Source: CAZMRW01 sp964568805 (lineage in GTDB: Bacteria > Pseudomonadota > Gammaproteobacteria > Methylococcales > Methylomonadaceae). Taken from it: a DNA stretch of 6,641 bases. Below, one piece after another: positions 1-6,406 of this stretch. The notes under the pieces were generated by a model. It ran no database searches, had not been told where the DNA came from, and saw only the letters and a list, made by a program, of their open reading frames with translations. The stretch's first letter is position 1, and every line of letters begins with the position of its first letter. The stretch covers positions 1-6,641 of the forward strand of contig CAZMRW010000132.1 in the NCBI GenBank assembly GCA_964568805.1, given 5' to 3'. The position numbers were made by a program, and so were the translations under genes.

Positions 1-24
1 ATTTATTGCGAAAAACCTTGTCAA
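1..24 (-). promoter_or_regulatory. Partial strong leftward promoter (-35 half), target gene lies outside window
   Basis: On the minus strand a perfect TTGACA occupies 24 down to 19. It is preceded (about 25-65) by A/T-rich tracts that resemble an UP element. A 17-nt spacer ends at base 2, so the -10 would begin with the T at base 1 and run out of the window. A consensus -35 with an A/T-rich upstream region is typical of stable-RNA or other highly expressed promoters in gammaproteobacteria. That identity is inference, because neither the -10 nor the gene is visible. Confidence 0.35.
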
Positions 25-244
25 GCTTTATTTTTCAATCTCGCTGAATAATTACAAAAATTAAATGAATATCCCGGGCTGTTTCTTAGGTGCTGGCATA
101 CCGGCATTTGCACAACTGCCGTGTTTATCATATTCCTTTTAATCGCCCCGCCCCTGATCTTGCGGAACATTTTTTAACCTGCTAAAGACGCATTGAACGA
201 AGGGAGGGCAGCGTGAGGCCAACAATCAAGCGCCTGCCTGCGAC

Positions 245-2410
245 TCACAATGCTTCCAGCTGGGCATAGGCCAGCATCAGCCACTTGACCCCTGCCTGTT
301 TAAAGTTGATCTGAACCCGTTCGTGGCTGCCGTCGCCTTCCATTTGCAGTACAACGCCTTCACCGAATTTGACATGACTGACCCGTTGTCCGAGTTTGAA
401 TCTTCCCGTTGACGGGAGGGAGGCCGTATTGGTTTTTACCGGGCTGACGGGGCGGCTGACGCTGGCGCGCATTCTGACCTCCTGGAGACATTCGGACGGA
501 ATTTCACGCAGGAAGCGGGAAGGCCTCGGATAACTTTCGCGTCCGTATAAACGTCTTGATTCGGAATAGGTCAGATATAAACGCTGCATGGCCCGAGTCA
601 TGCCGACATAGCAGAGCCGGCGCTCTTCTTCCAGGCGGCCGGCATCTTCGACCGATTGCTGGGATGGAAACAAGCCTTCTTCCATGCCGACCATAAAAAC
701 CAGTTTGAATTCGAGTCCCTTGGCGGAATGCAGTGTCATCAACTGCACGCAATCTTCAAAATCCTCGCCCTGCATTTCTCCGGCTTCCAGCGCGGCATGT
801 GCCAAAAACAGTTCCAGCTCGCCGAGATTTTCCTCATTGTCGGCGCTATAATCGAACAGCCGTGCGGCGTTAACCAGCTCTTCCAGGTTTTCTACTTTTT
901 CTTCGCCTTTTTCGGCCTTATCATTTTTATACAAGTCGATCAGGCCGCTGCGCTCAACTACCCGTTTTACCTTTTCAAATAGTTCCAGTTCAGCGGCTTC
1001 CTCTGTCAGGCGGTCGATCAGATTCAAGAAACCGGCCAAGGCACTTCCGGCTCGGGAGGACAGCCGGCCTTGCTTGATCATGTCGACGGCCGCTCTCCAG
1101 AGCGATACACCCTGATCGCGGGCGATAATACGAATATCGTCGACCGTTTTGGCGCCGATGCCCCGGGTTGGGGTATTGACCACGCGCTCGAAGGACACAT
1201 CGTCATGACGGTTGGCTGTCAGCCGCAGATACGCCAGCGCATTTTTAATTTCCGCCCGTTCAAAAAAGCGTAAACCGCCATAGACCCGGTAAGGCATGCC
1301 GATCGCAACCAGTTTTTCTTCGAATTGGCGGGACTGTGCATTGGAACGGTATAAGATCGCCGCGTCACTGCGCACGCCGCCCTCATTAACCCAGGCGCGG
1401 ATGCGTTCGACGACGAAATAGGCTTCGTCCAGCTCGTTAAAGGCGGCATAGACTGAAATCAGATCGCCTTCGCCGGATTCGGTCCACAGATCCTTACCCA
1501 GCCGCCCGTCGTTATGGGCAATAACCTGATTGGCCGCTTTGAGAATATTGCCGGAGGAACGGTAATTCTGCTCCAGTTTGACAACCAGATGGTTCGGATA
1601 ATGTTTTTGAAAACTGTAAATGTTCTCGATTTTTGCGCCGCGCCAGCCGTAAATCGATTGATCGTCATCGCCGACGACAAACAGGTTGTCGCTGCCATCG
1701 GTCAACAGCCTGAGCCAGGCATACTGGATGGTATTGGTATCCTGAAATTCGTCGACATGGACTTGTCTGAATCGCTGCCGATAAAAGGTCAGGACATCGG
1801 CATTATCGCGCAGCAATTCGTGCGCCCGGAGCAGCAGTTCGGCAAAATCGACCAGACCGGAACGCTCGCAAAATTCCTCGTAAGCGCGGTAAATGGCAAG
1901 CATTTGCCGGTGATATAAATCGCCAGTCTCAATCATATGCCTTGCTCTGACGCCTTCGTCCTTTTGTGCATTGATGTACCATTGCACCTGCCGGGGCGGC
2001 CATTTGGCCTCATCGAGATTTAAGCCATTCAACAACCGTTTGATGACGCGCAACTGGTCGGCGGAGTCCATCACCTGAAATGTTTCCGGCAATCCGCACT
2101 GTTTCGCATGCCGCCTGAGCAGGCGATGTGCCAGTCCGTGAAAAGTCCCTATCCACATGGCATTTGCGGAAAACTGCAACAGTTCTTCAATTCTGCCGCG
2201 CATTTCCTTGGCTGCCTTATTGGTAAAGGTTACCGCCAGCAAGCTATGCGCGGACACGCCTTCGACCTGAATTTGCCAGGCGATGCGATGTACTAAAACG
2301 CGCGTTTTACCGCTGCCGGCGCCGGCCAAAACCAGCATGGCCCTGGAGGGGGCGGTGACCGCCTGACGCTGGGCGTCATTCAGAGGAGCGATTATTTTGG
2401 TGATATCCAT
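245..2410 (-). CDS. uvrD: DNA helicase II UvrD
   Basis: ATP-dependent 3'-to-5' superfamily 1A DNA helicase that acts in the cytoplasm. It releases the incised oligonucleotide in nucleotide excision repair and unwinds the nicked strand in MutHLS mismatch repair. All SF1 motifs are visible: Walker A GAGSGKT (30-36), TFTNKAA (61-67), Walker B DEFQDT (220-225), GDDDQSIYGWRGA (247-259), QNYRS (281-285), TLHSAKGLEF (559-568) and EEERRLCYVGMTRA (594-607). The C-terminal Tudor-like segment that binds RNA polymerase in UvrD/PcrA is present as FKLGQRVSHVKFGEG (671-685). At 721 aa it is essentially the length of E. coli UvrD (720 aa), and similarity continues to both ends. The start is placed by the N-terminus MDITKIIAPLNDAQRQAV, which parallels the E. 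coli protein; there is no strong Shine-Dalgarno upstream. Rep and PcrA are alternatives, but the WPPRQ, YINAQKDEG and C-terminal sequences are UvrD-like. The gene stands alone, divergent from the small membrane gene, and no T-tract terminator is visible after its stop. Confidence 0.97.
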   Translation of the reverse strand: MDITKIIAPLNDAQRQAVTAPSRAMLVLAGAGSGKTRVLVHRIAWQIQVEGVSAHSLLAVTFTNKAAKEMRGRIEELLQFSANAMWIGTFHGLAHRLLRRHAKQCGLPETFQVMDSADQLRVIKRLLNGLNLDEAKWPPRQVQWYINAQKDEGVRARHMIETGDLYHRQMLAIYRAYEEFCERSGLVDFAELLLRAHELLRDNADVLTFYRQRFRQVHVDEFQDTNTIQYAWLRLLTDGSDNLFVVGDDDQSIYGWRGAKIENIYSFQKHYPNHLVVKLEQNYRSSGNILKAANQVIAHNDGRLGKDLWTESGEGDLISVYAAFNELDEAYFVVERIRAWVNEGGVRSDAAILYRSNAQSRQFEEKLVAIGMPYRVYGGLRFFERAEIKNALAYLRLTANRHDDVSFERVVNTPTRGIGAKTVDDIRIIARDQGVSLWRAAVDMIKQGRLSSRAGSALAGFLNLIDRLTEEAAELELFEKVKRVVERSGLIDLYKNDKAEKGEEKVENLEELVNAARLFDYSADNEENLGELELFLAHAALEAGEMQGEDFEDCVQLMTLHSAKGLEFKLVFMVGMEEGLFPSQQSVEDAGRLEEERRLCYVGMTRAMQRLYLTYSESRRLYGRESYPRPSRFLREIPSECLQEVRMRASVSRPVSPVKTNTASLPSTGRFKLGQRVSHVKFGEGVVLQMEGDGSHERVQINFKQAGVKWLMLAYAQLEAL

Positions 2411-2420
2411 CGGTTATCGC

Positions 2421-2448
2421 TTGCACATTTTTCGCAGCTGTGTATATT
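2421..2448 (+). promoter_or_regulatory. Candidate sigma70 promoter for the small membrane protein gene
   Basis: TTGCAC (2421-2426; three of six to consensus) is separated by 16 nt from TATATT (2443-2448; five of six), pointing right. This would start transcription near 2455 and give a leader of about 65-70 nt. A second -10-like hexamer, GATAAT at 2491-2496, lacks a good -35. The -10 hexamer sits inside the LexA-box-like palindrome at 2438-2455. Confidence 0.35.
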
Positions 2449-2455
2449 TGTCCAG
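2438..2455. promoter_or_regulatory. LexA-box-like imperfect palindrome with non-standard spacing
   Basis: The site reads CTGTGTATATTTGTCCAG. Gammaproteobacterial LexA boxes have CTG and CAG separated by ten A/T-rich bases; here the separation is twelve. It lies 28 bp upstream of uvrD, which is LexA-controlled in E. coli, so the position is suggestive. The two extra bases argue against canonical LexA binding, so this is a weak call. Confidence 0.2.
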
Positions 2456-2510
2456 TTTGGGTAATGACGGAACTGAACCCGATTTAATTAGATAATAACA
2501 ATGATACATA

Positions 2511-2516
2511 GAGGAT
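2511..2516 (+). promoter_or_regulatory. Ribosome binding site of the DUF2892-like gene
   Basis: The purine-rich GAGGAT ends 6 nt before the ATG at 2523, with GAGG 8 nt away. It is the clearest Shine-Dalgarno in the window. It favours the 2523 start over the in-frame ATG at 2544, which has no comparable site. Confidence 0.7.
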
Positions 2517-2522
2517 CTTAAG

Positions 2523-2762
2523 ATGAGTTTCGATTATAAGCGCATGATTAAATTTGAACATAATGTCGGTGGAAAAGAGAAAGAATACCGTCTTTACGGC
2601 GGCTCTGCGCTCGTCTTCATTTCAATTTTCACCGCCTCGATTTTTTTGTTGCTGACGGGCGTTATTTTAATTGCAACCGGATTTTCCGGCTTCTGTCCTA
2701 TTAACGCCGGTTTTAGCAGAAATACCTGTGAAGCCGCAGGCGGCGACACTTCAGGCAATTAG
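2523..2762 (+). CDS. Small DUF2892 (YgaP transmembrane-like) family membrane protein
   Basis: A 79-aa protein of unknown function. It shows the layout of DUF2892 proteins: an N-terminal NVGGKEKEYRLYGG (14-27), where the family has a conserved Asn-Val-Gly followed by an Arg and a Gly; a hydrophobic stretch of about 27 residues (27-53) long enough for one long helix or a tight hairpin; then TGFSGFCPINAGFSRNTC (52-69), corresponding to the family's GFCP...GxNTC ending. The two cysteines, C58 and C69, keep the usual 11-residue offset and could act as a thiol pair or metal ligands, which is inference. The tail (70-79) is short and polar. In E. coli a similar segment anchors the rhodanese YgaP; here it stands alone with no rhodanese domain. 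The gene has its own RBS and promoter candidate, diverges from uvrD and ends just before a strong hairpin, so it is probably monocistronic. The coding call is firm; the family call is by pattern only. Confidence 0.75.
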   Translation: MSFDYKRMIKFEHNVGGKEKEYRLYGGSALVFISIFTASIFLLLTGVILIATGFSGFCPINAGFSRNTCEAAGGDTSGN

Positions 2763-2768
2763 GTAGAC

Positions 2769-2802
2769 GGCTCAAGGCTTAGTTCAATTCCGGCCTTGAG
2801 CC
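2769..2802. terminator. Hairpin between convergent genes, possible bidirectional terminator
   Basis: GGCTCAAGGC (2769-2778) and GCCTTGAGCC (2793-2802) form a perfect 10-bp stem around a 14-nt loop. It starts 7 bp after the stop of the rightward small membrane gene and lies 16 bp beyond the fxsA stop on the other strand, which is where a shared terminator belongs. Neither side has a long T run (only TTT about 6 nt downstream on the plus strand), so termination may be inefficient or the hairpin may mainly protect 3' ends. Confidence 0.6.
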
Positions 2803-2818
2803 ATTCGGTTTGCGTGTA

Positions 2819-3256
2819 TTATTCCTCCTTTCGAAACTCGCCTTCCAGCGCCTCTTTTTTAGCGGCACGACTCCCTTGGATAGGGTCCCCAGCCTGAATG
2901 AGATGGTTTTCAATCACATATTGGGCTATTTTTTTGCGTAATTGCGGAATCAGACAGGCAAATCCGAGGATATCGGTGATAAAGCCCGGCGTTAACAATA
3001 AGGCGCCCCCTACCAGGATAATCAGTCCTTCGATCATCTCATAGGCAGGCATGATACCTTGCGCCAGGCTTGCCTGAAAACGCTGGAATGTTGCAAATCC
3101 TTGTTGCCTCATTAACCAGGCGCCAAGGACGGCAGTAAAGACCACGAGGGAAATGGTCGGAAATGCGCCGATTATTCCGCCTACCTGTAACAGCAGATAA
3201 ATTTCCGCAAAAGGGATCAGCAGGAAGAATAGAAACAACAACTGGAAAATTTTCAT
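2819..3256 (-). CDS. fxsA: FxsA family inner-membrane protein
   Basis: A 145-aa polytopic inner-membrane protein of the FxsA family. In E. coli, overexpressed FxsA relieves F-plasmid exclusion of phage T7; its normal role is not known. Visible features are an N-terminal hydrophobic helix with a buried acidic residue (IPFAEIYLLLQVGG, 14-27), a second helix (about 31-48), the loop MRQQGF (49-54), and a long hydrophobic C-terminal part, GALLLTPGFITDILG (84-98), followed by LIPQLRKK. The last residues, EGEFRKEE, match the acidic GEY/GEF-type tail of the family. I chose the ATG at 3256 over the in-frame ATG at 3301. The family begins with this hydrophobic segment, an AAAGAG sequence lies just upstream, and a likely -10 box falls inside the longer reading. 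It converges on the hairpin at 2769-2802 and diverges from cutA. In many relatives fxsA precedes groES; it does not here. Confidence 0.92.
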   Translation of the reverse strand: MKIFQLLFLFFLLIPFAEIYLLLQVGGIIGAFPTISLVVFTAVLGAWLMRQQGFATFQRFQASLAQGIMPAYEMIEGLIILVGGALLLTPGFITDILGFACLIPQLRKKIAQYVIENHLIQAGDPIQGSRAAKKEALEGEFRKEE

Positions 3257-3288
3257 CGAAACACTCTTTGTGAACTCATAGTCATTAC

Positions 3289-3317
3289 AATATAAGGGCA
3301 ATTCCGGTTAATTTCTA
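3289..3317 (-). promoter_or_regulatory. Candidate promoter for fxsA
   Basis: On the minus strand TAGAAA (3317-3312; four of six) and TATATT (3294-3289; five of six) are separated by exactly 17 nt. Transcription would begin around 3282, leaving a leader of about 26 nt before the 3256 start. This only makes sense if the shorter start is the real one. Confidence 0.4.
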
Positions 3318-3354
3318 GGATAATATCGGGCTTGTCGTTTATTACCCTGAAAAA

Positions 3355-3681
3355 ATGTCGAATCCTATCGAAATTACATTCTGTACCTGTCCCGACCTAG
3401 AGTCTGCGGAAAAAATCGCACGCCTGCTGGTCGAAAGAAACCTGGCGGCATGTGTGAACATTTTACCCGGACTGACCTCAATATACCGATGGCAGGGACA
3501 AATTCAATCGGCTCAGGAACATCTCCTGCTAATCAAGTCTAATAAAGGCTGTTATCAAGCAGTGGAAACCGCGCTGCTTGAAAATCATCCTTATGAACTT
3601 CCAGAAATTATCGCTATCCCTGTCGAACACGGCTTACCCGAATACCTGCATTGGATTGACTCATGCCTTTCAGCAAACTAG
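3355..3681 (+). CDS. cutA: Divalent cation tolerance protein CutA (CutA1)
   Basis: A small, very stable trimeric protein with a ferredoxin-like fold, structurally related to PII proteins. In E. coli it is linked to copper and other divalent-cation tolerance; the biochemical role is unsettled. At 108 aa it is close to the E. coli length (112). Diagnostic stretches are FCTCPDLESAEKIARLLVE (9-27), LAACVNILPGLTSIYRWQG (30-48), the family signature HPYELPEIIAIPV (78-90) and the terminal YLHWI (97-101). C10, C33 and H78 align with the residues implicated in copper binding in E. coli CutA1 (C16, C39, H83); the extra C12 makes a CXC. No signal peptide is visible, so it is probably cytoplasmic. The ATG at 3355 has no good Shine-Dalgarno. 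A GATAAT hexamer at 3319-3324 could be its -10, but I find no convincing -35. Its last 19 nt overlap dsbD in another frame, making it the first gene of a cutA-dsbD-thioredoxin operon. Confidence 0.95.
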   Translation: MSNPIEITFCTCPDLESAEKIARLLVERNLAACVNILPGLTSIYRWQGQIQSAQEHLLLIKSNKGCYQAVETALLENHPYELPEIIAIPVEHGLPEYLHWIDSCLSAN

Positions 3682-5894
3682 TTTTATTCTGTTTACTTGC
3701 GCTCATTTATCGTCCGCTTTTTGCGCTGACGAATCATGAATTGCTGTCTCCCGATCAAGCCTTCAAGATAACGGCACGGGCGCTTTCGTCGGACCAGCTT
3801 GAATTTGTCTGGGACGTTGCCGAAGGTTATTCCCTTTATCGCAATAACATGCAGTTTGCAGCAAAAACCGACGGAGTCCAATTGGGCGAGCCGGTTTTTC
3901 CTGCCGGCAAGATCAAACATGATGAGTTTCTTGGCGACGTAGTTCATTATCGGAACCAGCTGAAAGTCCCGGTTGCGTTAATGGGCGCCAGGGATGCGCG
4001 GTCGGTAAAAATTCAGGTCCGCTATCAGGGATGCGCCGATTGGGGCGTATGTTACCCGCCGCAGAAAAAAACGATGGATATCGCTCTGCCTCGACTATCG
4101 CCGGCCGCGGCGGACGGCAACCCCATCTCGCAGTTGGTGAAGGGAATTTCAGGATTACTGCCCAAAACCTCTCAAGACGAGTTATTGCCTGAGGATCAGG
4201 CTTTCCGGTTTTTCGCATCGGTCAAGGATGCAAACACCCTTCATGTTAACTGGGAAATTGCGGACGGTTATTATCTTTACCGGGAAAAAACCCAACTTGA
4301 AATAGTGAATCCCGGCGCTGTCACGCTGGGGGGCTTTTCGGTTCCCAGAGGAACGCCCAAACAGGATCTGGAATTCGGCCAGGTTGAAGTTTTTCACAAT
4401 GACGAGCTGAGCTTCGACCTGCCTATTATCCGAAAGGATCTCGCCGCCGGCACCCTTACTCTGAAGGCGGCCTTTCAGGGCTGCGCGGACCGCGGTGTCT
4501 GTTATCCGCCGATGGTAAAAACGGTCGATTTGGCATTACCGGTTGCAGAGACGGTTTCGCCCGGCACTGCCGGCGGCCAAACACCGGCAGACATTTCCGA
4601 ACAGGATCAAATTGTCCAATCTTTGCAGCAGGACAGCCTCGGCATGACCCTGCTCAGCTTTTTCGGATTCGGGCTGCTGCTGGCTTTCACGCCCTGCATT
4701 TTTCCGATGATCCCGATTTTATCCGGAATCATCGTCGGTCATCGCTCAATCACTACCTTCCGGGCATTTCTGCTTTCTTTGAGCTATGTTGTGGCTTCGG
4801 CTTTAACCTATACGGTTTTCGGCATTCTGGCCGCACTGTTCGGCAGCAATTTGCAAACGACGTTCCAGCAACCTTGGATCATCGGGCTATTCAGCGCCGT
4901 ATTTGTGCTGCTGTCGTTATCGATGTTCGGTTTTTACCATCTTGAGTTGCCGAAATCCTGGCAACTCAAGTTACATAATTCCGGCGAAAGACACCGGGAC
5001 GGCTCGTTGATGGGAGCGGCCATCATGGGGGCATTGTCCTCCCTGATCGTCGGGCCCTGCGTTGCCGCACCGCTAGCCGCGGCCTTGATCTATATCGGCC
5101 AGACCGGTGATGCCGTGCTGGGCGGCAGCGCCCTGTTTGCGATGGGCATGGGCATGGGGGCGCCCTTGTTATTGCTGGGCGCCTCAGCGGGTAAATTGTT
5201 GCCCAAGGCGGGTGAATGGTTGAATTCGACCAAGGTCGTTTTCGGCGTGATCATGCTGGGGGTTGCGGTCTGGATGCTCAGCCGCATTCTGCCGCCCACA
5301 GTCACCATGCTGCTTTGGGCTATATTGTTGATTATTCCGGCCGTTTACCTGAGCGCTCTCGATCCTTTGCCCCAAAATAGTTCCGGCTGGCGCAAACTTT
5401 GGAAAGGCACTGGTTTGATGATGCTCGCCTACGGGCTGTTATTATTAATCGGCTTTAGCAGCGGCAATACCAATCCGTTGCAGCCTTTGCAGGGTATCGG
5501 AGTCGGCAAGGCACAACCGGCTGAAGCGGGCATCACTTTTGAGAGAGTGGCAAACCTTAAGGCGCTGGAATCGAGAATTCAGCAGGCGAACGCCAGTCAT
5601 CAGATCGTGATGCTGGACTTTTATGCGGACTGGTGCGTTTCCTGCAAGGAAATGGAAGCCTACACCTTTACCGACCCCAAGGTTAAATCAGCTCTGGCCG
5701 GCATCGTCCTGTTACAGGCGGATGTCACGGAAAATAACGATGCGGATAAAGACCTGCTGACCAAATTCAATTTGATCGGGCCGCCGGCCATTCTGTTTTT
5801 TGGCGCTGATGGGAAGGAAAATGCATCGCTACGAGTCATTGGCTACCAGGATAGTGAAACTTTTATCAAAACACTGCAACGCGTGAAAATATGA
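3663..5894 (+). CDS. dsbD: Thiol:disulfide interchange protein DsbD with duplicated alpha domain
   Basis: Inner-membrane reductant conductor that takes electrons from cytoplasmic thioredoxin and delivers them to periplasmic thiol proteins such as DsbC and CcmG. Order: signal peptide (about 1-21, PLFA/LTNHE); first DsbD-alpha domain (about 27-145) with CADWGVC (C124, C130); second alpha domain (about 175-295) with CADRGVC (C274, C280); membrane beta domain (about 326-600), roughly eight hydrophobic segments, with C345 in TPCIFPMIP and C466 in GPCVAAP; and periplasmic thioredoxin-like gamma domain (about 620-743) with WCVSC (C658, C661) and a cis-Pro-like GPPA (706-709). All redox pairs of the E. 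coli protein are present. The length, 743 aa, exceeds E. coli DsbD (565 aa precursor) by about what one extra alpha domain plus linker would add. The start at 3663 gives a good signal peptide but only a weak GGA upstream; the 19-nt overlap with cutA suggests coupled translation. The stop overlaps the next start as ATGA. Confidence 0.96.
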   Translation: MPFSKLVLFCLLALIYRPLFALTNHELLSPDQAFKITARALSSDQLEFVWDVAEGYSLYRNNMQFAAKTDGVQLGEPVFPAGKIKHDEFLGDVVHYRNQLKVPVALMGARDARSVKIQVRYQGCADWGVCYPPQKKTMDIALPRLSPAAADGNPISQLVKGISGLLPKTSQDELLPEDQAFRFFASVKDANTLHVNWEIADGYYLYREKTQLEIVNPGAVTLGGFSVPRGTPKQDLEFGQVEVFHNDELSFDLPIIRKDLAAGTLTLKAAFQGCADRGVCYPPMVKTVDLALPVAETVSPGTAGGQTPADISEQDQIVQSLQQDSLGMTLLSFFGFGLLLAFTPCIFPMIPILSGIIVGHRSITTFRAFLLSLSYVVASALTYTVFGILAALFGSNLQTTFQQPWIIGLFSAVFVLLSLSMFGFYHLELPKSWQLKLHNSGERHRDGSLMGAAIMGALSSLIVGPCVAAPLAAALIYIGQTGDAVLGGSALFAMGMGMGAPLLLLGASAGKLLPKAGEWLNSTKVVFGVIMLGVAVWMLSRILPPTVTMLLWAILLIIPAVYLSALDPLPQNSSGWRKLWKGTGLMMLAYGLLLLIGFSSGNTNPLQPLQGIGVGKAQPAEAGITFERVANLKALESRIQQANASHQIVMLDFYADWCVSCKEMEAYTFTDPKVKSALAGIVLLQADVTENNDADKDLLTKFNLIGPPAILFFGADGKENASLRVIGYQDSETFIKTLQRVKI
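3741..4547 (+). repeat. Protein-level tandem duplication of the DsbD-alpha domain
   Basis: Two consecutive domains inside DsbD align along their length. Copy 1 covers about 3741-4097 (residues 27-145) and copy 2 about 4185-4547 (residues 175-295). Shared landmarks in order are LSPDQAF / LPEDQAF, EGYSLYR / DGYYLYR, YQGCADWGVCYPP / FQGCADRGVCYPP and KKTMDIALP / VKTVDLALP. The DNA of the two copies has diverged strongly, so the duplication is old rather than a recent or assembly-generated repeat. Both copies keep the two cysteines. Confidence 0.9.
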
Positions 5895-6406
5895 AAAAAT
5901 CGGTTCTCATTATCGTGGTTGCATTGATTGCATTAGGTTTAGGCGTGGTTACGCGGCATTTATTGCCAACTCTGGCTGCGACCACTTCATCGCCTTTACC
6001 TGAATTCAGTTTTCCTGATCTGTCCGGCCGGCAGCATAGCATTTCGGAGTGGCGGGACAAGATTCTGATTATCAATTTCTGGGCGACCTGGTGTCCGCCC
6101 TGCCGTGAAGAGATTCCTGAATTAATTGAGTTGCAGCGGCAGTATTCAGTTAAAGGATTGCAAATTATCGGCATCGCCATAGAAGATCAGGAAACGGTAA
6201 GCGAATTTGTCGATTTCGCTGACATCAATTATCCGATACTGATTGCCGGCGATCAGGGTATTGCGTTGGCTAGCCAGTTAGGTAACAGTATCGGCGCCGT
6301 ACCCTATACGGTTGTTGTTGACCGGCAGGGGCAAATCATCTACCGGCAGCCGGGGCAAATTACCAAAGAGAACCTGCTTAACATTATTGAACCGCTGATG
6401 AAATAA
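5891..6406 (+). CDS. TlpA/ResA-like membrane-anchored thiol-disulfide oxidoreductase
   Basis: A 171-aa thioredoxin-fold protein predicted to face the periplasm. An uncleaved-looking N-terminal anchor (about 4-20, KKSVLIIVVALIALGLG) is followed by a spacer and the AhpC/TSA-Redoxin type fold. That fold begins at PEFSFPDLSGRQHSISEW (37-54), with INFWATWCPPCREEIPEL (61-78) holding the CXXC active site C68-C71, and the cis-proline loop GAVPYTVVVDRQG (135-147, P138). WCPPC is typical of reducing members such as TlpA, ResA and CcmG. It is not obviously CcmG, since it is not in a ccm cluster and I see no CcmG-specific GVYGAPE motif. The ATG overlaps the dsbD stop (ATGA) and there is no strong Shine-Dalgarno, so translation probably depends on dsbD. 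The context suggests it is reduced by DsbD or works beside it; the client protein is unknown. The family is clear; the specific function is not. Confidence 0.92.
   Translation: MKKSVLIIVVALIALGLGVVTRHLLPTLAATTSSPLPEFSFPDLSGRQHSISEWRDKILIINFWATWCPPCREEIPELIELQRQYSVKGLQIIGIAIEDQETVSEFVDFADINYPILIAGDQGIALASQLGNSIGAVPYTVVVDRQGQIIYRQPGQITKENLLNIIEPLMK

Noticed and set aside
90..113. Inverted repeat GTGC...GCAC enclosing TGCTGG/CCGGCA, considered as the uvrD terminator
   Set aside because: It has a wobble-containing 6-bp stem, no T run on either side, and lies more than 130 bp past the uvrD stop. It is more likely chance.
65..142. 25-codon plus-strand frame in the left gene-free region, with a slightly hydrophobic, leader-like translation
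   Set aside because: There is no ribosome binding site and no downstream rightward gene that it could control.
656..2296. Several open frames of 60-134 codons antisense to or out of frame with uvrD, the largest at 1514-1918 on the plus strand
   Set aside because: They lie wholly inside a full-length, strongly conserved uvrD gene, show no family resemblance and have no credible ribosome binding sites. They are shadow frames.
3693..5375. Minus-strand open frames of 63-101 codons within dsbD
   Set aside because: They are fully covered by the confidently assigned dsbD and have low-complexity or uncharacteristic translations with no RBS.
5630..5650. Possibility that the C-terminal gamma domain of DsbD is a separate thioredoxin gene fused by a missed stop
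   Set aside because: The frame is continuous, and beta followed by a gamma thioredoxin domain is the normal DsbD architecture with the expected WCxxC position.
5866..6180. 104-codon minus-strand frame across the dsbD-thioredoxin junction
   Set aside because: It is opposite two well-supported genes, has no recognizable motif and is an antisense shadow.
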